From contig JAUCEF010000007.1 in the NCBI GenBank assembly GCA_033558025.1, forward strand, positions 4,836,001 through 4,900,000: a stretch of 64,000 bases of DNA. Direction: 5' to 3'. The stretch's first letter is position 1. Each line of letters starts with the position of its first letter. Source of the stretch: Phytophthora sp. 'mugwort' (Eukaryota; Oomycota; Peronosporomycetes; Peronosporales; Peronosporaceae). The position numbers and the translations under genes were made by a program. This document shows, in pieces, positions 30,792 through 43,675 of the stretch. A model generated the notes under the pieces. It saw nothing but the letters and a program-made list of their open reading frames with translations, had not been told where the DNA came from and searched no databases.

Positions 30792-33523
30792 CGTTGCTTT
30801 AGCTACTGCTTCGTTTTGACTGTGGCCAGTCAACGAAGCAATAATTGCTGACCTGCCATTACTGACTGGAAAAAGAAAAGTAGTTAAGTACGAATCCAAT
30901 CATACAATAATTGTGCCATTTACATCAAAATTGCTTCTGCTTTTGACTACAGGAGCAATCTTTCGCGCCACGTGTGTGTTCATACAGGCAAAGTATTAGG
31001 ACAGCGCAACAAAGCGCTACTTTACACCTCTGAGGAGTATTGCCGCCCCCATGCTCGTGATATAATATCGTGATATATGCTGTATGCGCGAGTCTTAACT
31101 AAATTAAATTAAAAATGCTTGTGCATTTTAGAAGATTGCGATCGAGCTCGCCAATGAAGCGCTACAACATACAGCCCAAGGGTTCGTAGACGGCAGATCT
31201 GGTAATGTATACTCTTGTTCCTCGACAGCAAGAGACACATCGGTCCACCTCGTGCCCAATAGGTGACGAAATTGCTCTGCGACTCGCGTAAACTTCGTTC
31301 CTGTTGTTTCCATTGTCACCCATTTATCGCTAGAATAACCAACGCGCTGGGATCTTGTTTTAGCAGTCGATAGTAATGTTGCTCCCAATCCTTATTGTTA
31401 TTAATAACCGAGCAGGTTGATTGATGATTCTCGTAATCCTCTTTTCTTTTTTTCTTTTCTAGTGAGAGATGGCAGTTTTTCACTGCCGCCGTTAACGTGC
31501 CCGTTTGCCGCAGTACAGCCCACAATATTGGACTTGATCCACTATTGACGACAAAGAGACTGGTTCGGCTTGCAAGGTGTCAGCAAAGCTGCGATTTCGC
31601 GGCCTTGTCGGACCGCGGTCTCTCGTAATACTGTACAGTATCACGAAGCGCGAGTCAGTCGGCATCAACTCGTGACCACCCAGTGCGGCACCTGGTCGTA
31701 GCTACCACGACATTAGTTCGCCTGACCCGATCATTTCAGTATGGCCAGCGAAGTTGATAGGTACAGTACATGTATCGAACAGCGCAAGCGTAATCGCGAC
31801 GCGCTCGGGGTCACTGGGGCACCAGAGCCAGGAGCTCCACTGGGGTCGCAGTGCGAACGTCGCACTCGACCGAGATTCGGCGAAGTGGGGAAGACTAAAG
31901 TTGGATGTACCGTACAGTACATGTACCAGATCACGGTCACAAGCTCTCTGCTCGTCGTCACGTTGCATCCGGCACTTCCACGCGTAATCGCTACACTTCA
32001 TAGCTATGGCGGCGATTTGCATACATCAGGCGAACCTTTGAGGTGCAGCAAGTTGCTGCCAACAACGGCAACATGGCGCTGCTGCTGCGGCTTCCACTAC
32101 TATAACGTTGCGTGGCAGCACATTGCCGATGCTCGCAGTCTATGATTCACAGCCACGCAAGGTGGTGAAAATTTTCGAAACAGCAAAAACTGACCAAAAA
32201 GTGGCCACGAAGGCACTGCACACACTTGTTTGCGATACCCCATTGACTCAAGTTGGACGCCAAGATGGCGGTGCCGCCGTGGCATTTTCAGCCGTTGCAG
32301 TGAATTTGTGGCTGGGAGCGTCGAGGGTTATCCATCTGCAAGCGTCTTGTCCAAAGGGTTAGTCGCCAAGCCGGACGCGAAAGAGATCGAGGAGGCTGAA
32401 CATGTATCAGCGCCACACTCGACTTCAAAAAAACTGCGGGTGAAGACCGAGGCGGTCGGAGCCATTTCGATGGAGCAGGCGTCATGCGGCCAAGCAATGT
32501 ACAGTACTCGCGTCAAGCTGTCGCCTCACCGGCAATTATTAATTAAAACGTTCAGATGATGGCGACTAAAAGCAGGTTGTCCACGCAGCGTTCCACATCC
32601 TGCGGATCGGGCCACAGAGGTTGCACGCACGTCCCAATTTTTTTTTTTTGGCCGGGCAAGGACGAGTTGGCGTCGGCATGGCGGCGGTGGAAGTTGTTGC
32701 TGCTGCTAACGTTACTGCAGGTGGCATCGATGAGCCGAGGCGGAGACTCGCCTGCAAAAAAAACCTACATGCACCGGTATTGATTGCATTTTTCAGTGTA
32801 CTGTAAATCTCAACGCCCGTGTTTATCTCGCCGCGACCCTGCTGTGCCCGGTCGGGTGCGTGACCATCAGGACGCCGCGGGCACGTGCGTTGCAAGTTGC
32901 AACACCAACATCAGCACGGGATGGGTGTCAGTAACACTGTCACTGCTGCTGTCTGCAGAGTCTGCACTGCAGAGGGCGTCGTTGTAGGGTTGCGTCATGG
33001 GAAAAAGTCTCCGAATGTACCTTCTTCTGACAATTTGATGCATTTTGAGCTTTCCTGACTCAAAAGTACCGAGTCGGCGACATATCTCATGTCGGCAATC
33101 TCGCCTAGTTGTCGACAACTTGTGTATCAGCCGCGGAGGATGCGCAAGAAGTTCGATGCTTTAATAGTTTCACACTAAGGAAGGATTATAAAGTCTCAAT
33201 GGAAGCTTGCATTACACTGCACAATGGGAATCCCACCGCGTTCGAGCGACGTGGGTTGTCGTTGCAGTGCTTAATGTGTTACAGAACGTGTTAGTGCATC
33301 AGATGTCTCTTTTCAGCCATCAGGTCGTTGCGTTGTCCCTACCCCTCAGATATCCAGCCAGACCATGTGAACTGGCTCGAAGAGACCGATTGATGTGCAT
33401 TTTGCCACCCACCAGTTCCTCTATGAAGTCAATTCCCAATTTGCCTTCTCGTACGTTTGAGTCCGCAGATTACAAAGACATTTTGTCTCTGTAGCTTTTG
33501 TCTCTTTTCCAGGCAAGTACAGA
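30792..33523. other. 2.7 kb gene-poor stretch
   Basis: No convincing gene is seen. Two minus-strand frames in different registers (31525-31316 and 31388-31128) read like pieces of one decayed protein (DWEQHYYRLLKQDPSALVIL, then WVTMETTGTKFTRVAEQFRH). A plus-strand frame at 32230-32559 has a protein-like tail. TACAGTACATGTA-type motifs recur at about 31763 and 31915. A T12-13 tract lies near 32640. The last few hundred bases should contain the promoter of the secreted protein gene at 33524. Confidence 0.4.
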
Positions 33524-35047
33524 ATGAAGGTCTTCTCGACGCTCGCTTTGACGGCTGCCTTCGTCGTGGCCGTCCGCGCGCAGTCTTCCGCCGAGTCCAG
33601 CGCCGGCACGGTGACGGCCGCCTCGGATGCCACGTCCGCCGCGGGCTCGTCCACGTCCAAGCCGTCCACGACGACGTCGTCAGGCTCAGCCGCCAACGAC
33701 TTTATGAGTTTGCTGTCCAGTGGCTCGTCCTCGGGTGCCAAAGAGGCTAAGTCCGAGTCGTACCACATGAAGCCTGTGCACGTTGTGCAGGCCCGTGTGC
33801 AGAGTGACATGCCCGTATGGAACAACAAGCTGCAGCGCTTTGTGTCGACATACTACGACGACGCCAAAGATGCGTATGTGGGGCTCATGGACACGGTCAA
33901 CACGGCGTCCGTCGAGGGCGCGCTCATGTACGTGCAGGCTGAAGGTATTAACTACGACACGCGCTCCACTGAGGAACGCTGCACGCGCAAGAACGAAATG
34001 ACGTACATCGTCTTCTATGAGTACGCCATCGCGCAGACGAATGAGTCGCTAGCGCTGTACGAGGAAACGGCCAGTCAGAATGAGTACGGCACGATGCTCG
34101 CCATGGATTCGGGCCGATGCACGCCCAGCTCCACGACGTCGTCGGGCGGCGAGGGTTTCCCCACGGCCTGTTACTACTTTAACGGCGATGAGGGCGAACC
34201 GGAGGTCGGCCCCTTTGTGGGTGGCACCACCAAGGAGACGGACCCACGTGCTCCATACCCCAACAATGTCTGGTACTCATTTCCCAACACGTGTCCCCTT
34301 AAGGAATGGAGTGACAAGACGTCCGAGTGCCGTACGAGTACTCGTCAGGGGCTATGCGACGTGGGTGTCATGCCCGACGGTGTGAGCTGCACTTATGCCT
34401 ACCGCGTGCTTGGTTTCCTCCCGATCGACGACCTGGTCGGCATCACGTCGATGGTCAGCAACACGACGGGCACGACGTACGCCAACTTTTCGGCTTTCTG
34501 CGAGGACGGCGGCGTCGAGTTTGAGGCCACGGCGGACGGTGAGTGGATTGACGGCATTTCCTTCTGGGAGAATCCACAAGACGAGGACGCAAATTCGGAG
34601 CGTGCCACGAAACTCGTCGAGGCCTACTACAACCTAACGAACGGTCTCATTGAGACGTCTAGCCTGGACTCGACTGTAATTGAGCACATGCTGCCCCTGC
34701 CCACCCCCGAGGAGCTCGCGGCCGAGAACCCGCCGTGCTACTACAACGTCAAGAAGTGCAACACGGATGCTGGCTGTAAGCGTGAGCTTTACGGCTCCAC
34801 GTGCACAGTCTGCAACTCGACGTCGGATGGCTGTGAGGCACCCCCCAGTGACTGGACGTTCCCCACTCTGGAGAAGGCCGTGGGCGAGAATGGCGGCACT
34901 GGTGACGCCTCGGCTGACAGCTCCTCCACGAAGGACTCGACCTCGTCGAAGAACGGCGACTCGAGTTCAAGCGGCGCGGCCATGAACGGCGTCTCAGCAG
35001 TGCTTATGTCGACGTTGCTGGCTCTGGCCACGGCTTTTTTCTTGTAG
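33524..35047 (+). CDS. Secreted, probably GPI-anchored oomycete protein
   Basis: An intron-free frame of 507 residues. Residues 1-20 (MKVFSTLALTAAFVVAVRAQ) are a clear signal peptide. A Ser/Thr/Ala-rich stretch follows, then a ~330-residue Cys-containing domain with YIVFYEYAIAQTNESLALYE, AMDSGRC, CYYFNGDEGEPEVGPFVGG, DPRAPYPNNVWYSFPN and CKRELYGSTCTVC. A second Ser-rich stretch precedes the hydrophobic tail NGVSAVLMSTLLALATAFFL, which fits a GPI-attachment signal. I recognise the domain as an oomycete family of unknown function. Its location is probably the cell surface or wall. The absence of an RxLR motif after the signal peptide argues against a translocated effector. Confidence 0.88.
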   Translation: MKVFSTLALTAAFVVAVRAQSSAESSAGTVTAASDATSAAGSSTSKPSTTTSSGSAANDFMSLLSSGSSSGAKEAKSESYHMKPVHVVQARVQSDMPVWNNKLQRFVSTYYDDAKDAYVGLMDTVNTASVEGALMYVQAEGINYDTRSTEERCTRKNEMTYIVFYEYAIAQTNESLALYEETASQNEYGTMLAMDSGRCTPSSTTSSGGEGFPTACYYFNGDEGEPEVGPFVGGTTKETDPRAPYPNNVWYSFPNTCPLKEWSDKTSECRTSTRQGLCDVGVMPDGVSCTYAYRVLGFLPIDDLVGITSMVSNTTGTTYANFSAFCEDGGVEFEATADGEWIDGISFWENPQDEDANSERATKLVEAYYNLTNGLIETSSLDSTVIEHMLPLPTPEELAAENPPCYYNVKKCNTDAGCKRELYGSTCTVCNSTSDGCEAPPSDWTFPTLEKAVGENGGTGDASADSSSTKDSTSSKNGDSSSSGAAMNGVSAVLMSTLLALATAFFL

Positions 35048-35181
35048 ATTCAAACCACGAAGTGAAAGCAGTGAAAAGGTGTACAGCTTGATGCGAGGAA
35101 ACGAAGCTTTTGATTTTGTTTATAGTTTTAAACTTGCCAAGTTTTAGACAGAAAATTCGTGGTTTTATTGAGATTTTAGAC

Positions 35182-38100
35182 CTAAAATGTGTTGCCATTT
35201 CTGTCGACATTTGTCATTTGTGCTGGAGTTCGCGTCATGACCCAAGCGCTAACGCTGTTACTGCGTTCGTGTGGGAATTCATCCAGAATCGCTTCAAACC
35301 GCGCGCTCGTGAGCACAAACAAACTCGTCACACAAAGCGCCATGCACGTGGCATTACGAGGAGTACCGAACAGCAGCGAGCGCTCGCCAAAATAGTCGTA
35401 CGGACCTTTGTAGATTTTCTCCTCACGCTCCGTCTGGTCGTTAATGTCGGATACTGTCCCCGTGGGCGACATGAGTGCGATAATACTCTTCTGTCGTTGC
35501 TTCCGAGTCGCTGTCGTCGTGGACTTTCGCTTGCGGATCGACGCCCGAAGACTTACACGCACCCACTCATTAACAGAGACGTGAGGCGAGTGATTATCAT
35601 CCGTGGCGCCACGTTCGTCGCTGTCGTCGGCTCCAGACGGCGACTTTCGTTTCCGGACGGCCGAGATGAGGACAATCCCACTCTCTACAATGTACAAGCT
35701 TCGCTCCATGTCACCTCGCTGGATAATGACGTCGTTTCGCACAAAAATCTCGTGTTGGAGAGCTGCAATGATCGCGCGAGCAAAGGTCGGGTCGCACCGT
35801 GTAAAGAGCGCCACGTTCTCGAGTAAACTCGCATGCACATGCTGCGCCAAGTCCTGCCGGACAGACGGAGGAAGCCCTCGAAGCAGTTCTCGCTCCCGAC
35901 GTCCGCGGCTCTCTCGCCATGACAGAGCAAAGTAAACTTGCATCTGACGCCATGTGTCGGTGGGAAAGCGATGAAACTTGAGAAAGTGGCCAACCTGAGC
36001 TACTTTTTCCTCATATTCTGCACGTCGGCCCAATTCCATGTCGAAATACTTATAAAACCCACCCGAGAGCATACTGAAAATGACAACCGAAATCAAGATA
36101 ACCGCCATCGTGACTAAAGTCTCTTGGGCGTTCATGGGGATAATGTCACCATAGCAAACTGTCGTGATGGCGCCAATACTAAAGTGATAAGTGCGTAAAT
36201 ACGCCTGCACAACTGACACATTGCGAATATCTGTCAAATTACGGACGCCATTGCCAAACGCAAGCATGTCTGGAGTCGTGAGCCATGAGCTCTCCCCCTC
36301 GTCATAGGCCAAGTACGACACGCCGTAGAACAGACACGAAACCCAATGTGTCCCCAGTAAAAAGTCGACAGCGAGTCGAATGAGGTAACAAATCCCTGGT
36401 GTTAAGCCTCGAACGCGTCTGTCATAGACCAAAACGCGCTGCAGTTGGTCGCTTAGATGATGAAGATGCACGATACGTAGGAATCGATTGAGACGTAAAG
36501 ACGCAAATGTGTGCCAGTTCAGCAGGCCACCCATCGGCGCGAAAATCAGCGGCCAATCGGACGTCGTGGCAGGTGGAGGTGCATATCCTGCTTGTCTTAG
36601 ACTCACGACAGACACAAACAGGAGCAATTCCATGGGCAAGAGCGACAACACGTCCACCAAATACCATCCGTGACTCCAATAATTGCGAGCAATATGCTCC
36701 GGATCCGTCACGACTTCGCCGCTGTTCGTCACGTAGACGAAATAATTGCGATGTAGTACAAAATCCACAATACATGGAATATCCGCGATCAAATATTCGA
36801 CAGCAAACCAGGCGATGACCAAAGTTTCATTTTCTGCACTGTTCAAAATACCGTCCAAAAACCCAATTTGCAATGGAATCATCACTAAATAGTACGATGT
36901 CACTAGGAGCATCACGGAATCCCAAATCTCTCGGAAACGTGCGTTAGGATCGAACCGCGCGGCTCCAGCGCTCGACGTCGCCCAAATCGAATATGGAGAA
37001 GCCTGAAGCGTGAGATTTAGGCCATCGGCCGCTTTGGTTGATGTAAAGGGGATCACTCTTTTACTGGAAAAAGTACTCGTATGTCGTCCCCACCAACGGG
37101 AAAGCCACGAGTGAGCTGGGACTCGAATTGAACGCGGTCGGGAGGTGGCAGGTTGCGTCGAAGTATAAGACGGACGTATTGTGGTCATTTGCTGCTCGAG
37201 AATTTGCACCTCGGCTGGAGACAAGTGAAACTTCATCTTGAGACTGGTTGGATCCGACTGAATTGAGTGACGTCGCTTAGCATTATTCATCCGAATACTC
37301 CTTGCCGTCTCCTCGATTTGAGCTGCTCGCGTTTCATTGTACGAAGGTGGCACACAAATGGAAACCCGTCGCTGGAAAATTCGTCCAGTTATTTTCTCCA
37401 ATCTTCGGAGACTTATCAAATCATCGTTAACCTGTTCCCACGCCACATAGAAAAGTTGAATAGCACGAAGCCGTTTCTCGTGACGTTTCCAACGTAGTTC
37501 AGTACTCGCTGAGAGTCGAGCGAGTGGAGTTTGAGGCTCTGTCGTGACAATGAAATTGGGTAATGTTAGAGAAACTCCTGCTGGTCTGCTACACTCTGCA
37601 GCCAACGCAAACTTTTTTGGTAACTCGAATGTTTGTTCACGAGTACTTTGTTCGAAAAGACTTCGATACGAGTCTAGAATATCCGAGACGTTTGACATAT
37701 CCGAAGCCGAAACACGTCGACGAATTGACGCGACGGGTGCTCGTAGTGCCGTCGGTAACAACGAATTGGTCCCTCTACCACGAGGTTGACTGGGGATTGC
37801 ACTTCTTGACGCACGTCTGACGAGTGCTGTCGTTTCCTTCGGTTTTAACGCTGAAATTCCTCGTGGTGACTGGGCAAACCGTCGTCGTGGCCCCAACAAC
37901 GTTGGTACTGGGGTGTCGTTTTTTATGTAAAAATTCTTGGCAATATTTGAAAAACTCCACGCCGTTCGTCGATAATTGCGTGTCACAACTGTCAAAACCT
38001 CCTGTTCGACTTGACTACGTAAATCAGGAGGCCACAAACGATCCCAGACGCGGCGATGAAGCTGCAACACTTGACACGTTTGTACTGCACGAACCGAGAA

Positions 38101-41100
38101 GAGCCGTCTCGCTCCAGGAAGAAAGAACGCAAACTCGCCAAAGAGAGCTCCATCTGTGAGTGCCCCATACACAATAAGAGTTCGAGGTGCAAATCGTTCG
38201 GCACAGCCACGTTTAAGTACATTTAACCTTGTGCCAATGCGATTCGCCTCGCAAATGATATCACCGGGAAGATAAATCTCCAGAACGAGTGCGCGTGCGA
38301 CGGCCTCCAGCTGAGCCAGACTCAGTGCCACAAATTCGGGTAAAGGTTGTAGCAGATTACTATACATTTCCAGTGCTACCCGAGCACGTAACGCACCAGG
38401 TAAGTCTCGCAAAGTGGCATGCAGCTCTAATTCGAGTTGACAATCGGCCTTAATAGCGAGACCTTTCATTGCTCGTTGTCGTAAGCGATCAGGTAGCGCT
38501 CGCTGCTTTGCGTACTGCTGGAAATCCTCTATACGATCATTTCGTTGTTTGCGAGCCTTGTCAAGTGTAACCATTAACGCATTAATACGTCCAATGACTT
38601 GACCAATGAAAATCCATCCAAGGACACACGTGAACAATTCGAAGCACGATTCGAGGAAATTCCGTGCCAAAATGTCACCAAAACAATCTACAGTAAACTT
38701 AAACACAAAAACAATACTGTTAGTATCATTACGAGAAATCGAAATTTATAGAGGTTAAATACTTACGGCAGAGAGACACCAGTACATGGAGCGCATATAA
38801 TGCACGACCGGACTCTTAGGATTCTGCTGTAGTACGAGATCAATCGAGACCCAACTCGTCGTTACCAGGCCCGTCTTGAGTTGTACCCATCCTAGCAGGT
38901 AGTACAAACTGCCAATATAATGCGCTGTCGAGATAAAGATGAGAAAAAACTTTACCAAGTCAAAGACACTCAAGAGCACAGCATTCCCACGTAAAAAACG
39001 TTCCTGAATTTCCGTGTGAACCTCCTCCAGCAACTCGCCAAGTTGTGAACAACGTAAAAGTCGTGGCAGCCTCGAAGCTGTCATACCAAACGCGTCACCT
39101 CGATAGTAAAGAGGAAGCATCCCCAGTAAGTCTTGCCAGAGATGGCCACTCGCTCGGTAATGTTGTTTAATAGCCTCAGGGTCAAGTACAGCTTCTCCAA
39201 ACTCAATATACCCTAAATGACCATATTTCAGATATAAATCCATATATAGCAGCACATCCAGAGTGTAGTCGATCCCCGTGAGCCACGCCATCGTACTTGC
39301 TCTCGGGTATGGCACGAAAGCTAAGCGGTAAATAATCACGTAAAAGTTATACACAAGAATGCATCCAATCCCACGATGCCATCGACGTGCAAAAGTTTTT
39401 GTCGGATCCAGTACACGCGCTCCACGCTTTTCCAGTTTGGATTTGCTACTATCAACATACAGCGACGCGCACGATCCCAAAACACGAACAATTTTCTTGC
39501 TGCTTTGGCTCTGGAAGTTGGCGCGATGAGCTGCTACCAGGTTGCCCGTTTTCTCCCGGAGCGCACTTTTGCGTGCTCGTAGCCGTGCCACGTAATGCGG
39601 GAAACGGGCAGCTAAAGCCAGGAAATCGCGACGTCGAATCACTGCCACACGGGCACTTGAGACGACGCGAATACTCACTTCATAGACCTTGGCGATATCC
39701 GACAAACTCTCTTCTCCAAAATAGTCGTACTGTTTTAAGACGGAGATAGGGACGGGAGCTGCTTCGACTGCTGTAGCGTCCCTAGTTGTGCCTGTAGTCA
39801 ACTTTAAGCTTCCGAAACGAGGTACTTTTGACACTCGTTCGCTTGGCGTCTCGGTCAGTACATGCGAAGAGGTTATTGAAGTTCGCAAACGAGCATTAGT
39901 CACAGACGTGTGTGAGTGCATGGAATATCCTTCCTCTTCAATTGACTGGAACCGTATCCCACTAGGAGCTCTCAATGGTAAACCCCCGTCTTTTCGACTG
40001 CCCTGCAGTGTTGACGCGGTGAAATCTCGAGCCATTCGTGCGCTGTCCCGTGTTCGTTTTATTGCGGCGGACGCTGCCAAGTGAATCGATTTCCTCGTCA
40101 TGCGACTTGCTGCCAAAAGTTTAGTATTCGAAATCACATTTGGCTCCAGAGGTACCGGCGGGAGTAAACATTCGAGTTCCCCGCTAAGAATTACAAACAA
40201 TTCCGTCGCTAAATGTCCCTCTTTAATCACTGTCACATTTCGCAAAAAATGTTCACATGTGACAAGGAGCGTGAGTTGTTGCATGAATAAAGCAGAATCA
40301 CCATTGCCACTGGCAGTACGGAGTCCACATTCCTCGACGAAAAGCGCACAGCGACGCAAATCTGGCGCGTACAATTGCGACGAGACGGCTCGACGTAAGG
40401 AACGAGGCAAATGCTCGAGCAGTTCCAAATCACCCACTGCACTACCGTTGAGCTTCCACTTGGCCTCGTAATAACTTCGAACGGTGCGTTTGGTGAAATC
40501 GGAGACTGTGGCCATACTGGGGCTCATCAATAGCACGTTAATCCCTTCGATACGGTCGTGACGAATGGTAGACAACACATTAATCTGGGCCAAGACACTG
40601 GATAATGCACAACTCGTAATATAGCAAATATTGGCACCAAAGAAAATCCAAAGAGCATCCACGACGCATTCTAGCGTGGAAAAGGCCACGATATCGCCAA
40701 AGCCAACGGTGGAGAGTAGCACAATACTCCAGAGCATAGATCGCAGGTACGGGGCATCAACATCGAACGTGCTGCGGTCGTACATATACCACGTACAATT
40801 GTCATACAAGCTAGCGTCCTCGAGACAGGTCGAAAGTGAGATTGAGTGAGGTTTTATACCTTTAACTGGTAGACCGCCTTCGAAAGAGGTCCGATCTGCT
40901 ACTGCGAAGAAGATACAAGCTGCAGCATGAGACGTCGACGTACAAAAGACCAGCACGTCTGTTAGAAGTCGAATTGCAGGCCCATACCCACGACCTGCTA
41001 GCACGTCATGGAGTTTGCCACGTAGTTTTCGTACACGCAACAAGCGCAGCAATCGGAGACCTCGAAAGACGTGCACACTGCGTCGAGTGAGCAATTCTTT

Positions 41101-43675
41101 CGGGAGGATATCCCACACCAGAGCAGCCGGTGCCAGTGCAATTATTTCGAGCAAAAGACTTTCATGTTGCAAGTAAAGCTCAAAGATGTGTGAACTTCGT
41201 GTCGCTAACGCTGGATTCGGCGCATCTAACGATGAACCCAGTGCCACTTCACTCTTTTTGCCTCGTGTCGAGGTATCGAGGAATTCATCGTTGATTTCAG
41301 CTCCTGGATATGGTCGAACAAAAGCTCGTGCCCTGAGCCAGAGATCCGCATAAAAAAATACTTCAACGACCAATGAGGCCAGAAAACTCGCAATCTGGAA
41401 ACTCCTTGGAGTTGTACAATCAGCGGATTCTCGTGCTACCCCATTGAGAAGTCCAAAGCCACGTTGGAAAGCAAGATGATACGGTATTTCGGCTAGAAGG
41501 TAGAGCATCAAGAGACATTCGACCAATGCCCATTGCTGTCTGAATTTTGAGTTCGGCATCCTCCACATTGCCACCTTGTTTCCAATCAATTGAGTGACAC
41601 TACTGGGTAAGATATGATCCGAATCTTGAGCTGCTGCAACCGCGGCGGCAGCACTACGTAACTTTCGCGTTTCCATAGCTTTTAGCAGTAGACTCCCGTG
41701 GCCAAAGACCTTGGAGAGTCGAGCTCGTGTCTTCATGGATGAGACAGAGTCCTCACGTGCTACCGACTTGTTAGTACGAGTATAAAATGGAGTGTGATCA
41801 TCTTTTATCGTCGTTGTCTTGGTATCAAATTGCTGAAGTAACAATGAAGCGTATACCAGTTTGGAGAAGTGTTTTGCCAGTGCAGCCTTAAAGGATTTGG
41901 TTGGAAGGTACCAAACTTCGCAGAAAGTACCCGCTTCTAGTCGATGCCGAGCCAGGTGGCGCTCAAACAGCGCGTATTCAGCATACGCGTCCCCTGCCAT
42001 GATGCGTCCAATATCTGTACCGTGTGGATCCACTAATCTTACTTCACCACAGGCGACAATAAACATTTCGTCCGTTGCGCCAGCTTGTAATATTGTTTGT
42101 CCAGGAGCATACACATCGCGCACTAATGCCCCCATAACGGTGCGCAAAAAGGCACCTTTTCGACGACGAAAAATTGGGATTGGTGCGATTGCCTTGTAAC
42201 GCACGTAATGGGAGCATTGTGTGCGATAATGGGGAGGTAAAGCTGCCAAGATGAGTTCTTCCTCCACCCCGTTCCGAGTTCGCTGCATATACTGGAAATA
42301 CGTGTCCACCGAGGCGACGAGCTGCTTCGGAGCCTTTCGAGCGACCAGAAACTGTAGAAAAATTGCACGGTTAGGTGAAAACAAAAAAAACTAAAATACT
42401 TTGGCAAAATTCTTTTACCTCAAGTGCTTGATCAAGTCGTGTACTGATATTGCTTGTCAAATTGGCATCTTTGTGCGTAAAATAGAACGTGTAGGCTGTC
42501 AAAATTGCTGTGACCCAAAGACCGGCAAAAAATTGGACCACAATCCGATAACCTGTTTCCGCTAGCGTGACTGGGATGAGGTCCCCCTGACCCAGCGTCA
42601 CTACCGTTTTGCAGGCCCAATACAAAGTTCGTACATATTGTCGTAACCGTGAACCATTCTCCATCCGATCACGGAGTACCCAGCATCCGGCAGAATAGGG
42701 AGTTGGCACGCACCTTTTAAAGTCCAAACCACATTCCCAATGTGCTAAAAACATATACCCAGAAGCGGCAACGTGACAAAAGTAAATGCCATTTAGAAAT
42801 AGCACAAGTGCATTTGCCACCGTCCCTGCCGCTAGTTTCTGCGGAATGCCACCGATCGCTGCTGCTAATTGCGAACCCATTCGATTTCGAGCGGGGAAAA
42901 GGCGAAACAGACCAAAAATGTGGAGCACGTTGACATGTTGTCCTCGTAAAGTCAGCAGCACTAGCAACTCCCAAGGAATACAATAGATCAATAGGAGGAG
43001 CCACGCGAGATAGCCATCAGGAGACCATTTCTTCCTCTTTCCACTGTTTGTGGCAACGGGAATACTCCGACTGCTGTCATTTTCTTTGCCCACTTCTTCT
43101 TCAGATTGTCGCTGCGGTGATTGAGTCACTCGCTGTCGTAGTAGCAACCGCGCTCCAATTGACAAATCCCGTCGTGAATTCCAAATACGCAGGAGACTGC
43201 CAATGACATCAACGATGGTAAAGACTACAAGCTCTGCTAGCCAATCATCATGACGTATCGCACTTTGCCACGGATCGAAGAAAAAACCCACACGCAATGG
43301 AGCACTCAGTAAAATGTACAACGAATCCGCGAAGCTCGCTGCTGCCAACATGTTTGCAGGCGTCCACCATTTCTTCTGTACTGCAAACCAGCGACCAACC
43401 TTTTCAATGACAACAAGGAGAGATTTTTGTCGTTGTCTCCGTCTCTGAATGCCCACATGGTCTCCACCTTCTTTTGTCTTTGGTACCACTTGAATCGCAC
43501 GGACAAAAATGAGCGAGAACCTCGTGAATATCGACGTTCGTCGAGGTACAGGAAGATTCGAGAGTCTGGTGTCGTGTACGATATTCTGCTCGTAGATATT
43601 CTTTGCAGATTGCACCACTTCGCTCTCTGCATGATCCCGAAGATCGGACAGTCCAGGCCATTCGGTATTTACCAT
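35182..43675 (-). CDS. Four-repeat cyclic-nucleotide-gated channel (single-chain pseudotetramer)
   Basis: Three exons, 43675-42419, 42351-38767 and 38697-35182, with 67- and 69-nt introns in phase 0, encode about 2785 residues. Four repeats each contain S1-S6-like membrane segments, a pore loop and a cyclic-nucleotide-binding domain. Filters are TLGQGD (residues 360-365), TVGFGD (967-972), TVDCFGD (1616-1622) and TVCYGD (2460-2465). Repeat 2 has a strong S4 (RGLRLLRLLRVRKLRGK). Nucleotide pockets read FGEESL in repeat 2, FGEFAF in repeat 3 and FGERSL with PRNAT in repeat 4; repeat 1 lacks FGE. CNBDs 2 and 4 carry long inserts. Four-repeat CNGK channels are known in sea urchin, fish and choanoflagellates and respond to cGMP. 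K+ conduction is inferred. The start codon is uncertain because an upstream exon may exist. Confidence 0.9.

Noticed and set aside
31741..32145. 134-codon plus-strand frame in the gene-poor stretch
   Set aside because: No recognisable domain, and the recurring TACAGTACATGTA motifs suggest repeat-derived DNA.
33524..35047. RxLR or Crinkler effector
   Set aside because: A signal peptide is present but there is no RxLR-EER or LxLFLAK motif after it, and the C-terminal GPI signal indicates a surface protein.
35182..43675. Three separate channel genes
   Set aside because: Both gaps are 67-69 nt with proper GT...AG ends, keep phase 0 and join partial domains (a CNBD and a pore) into complete ones, so one gene is the better reading.
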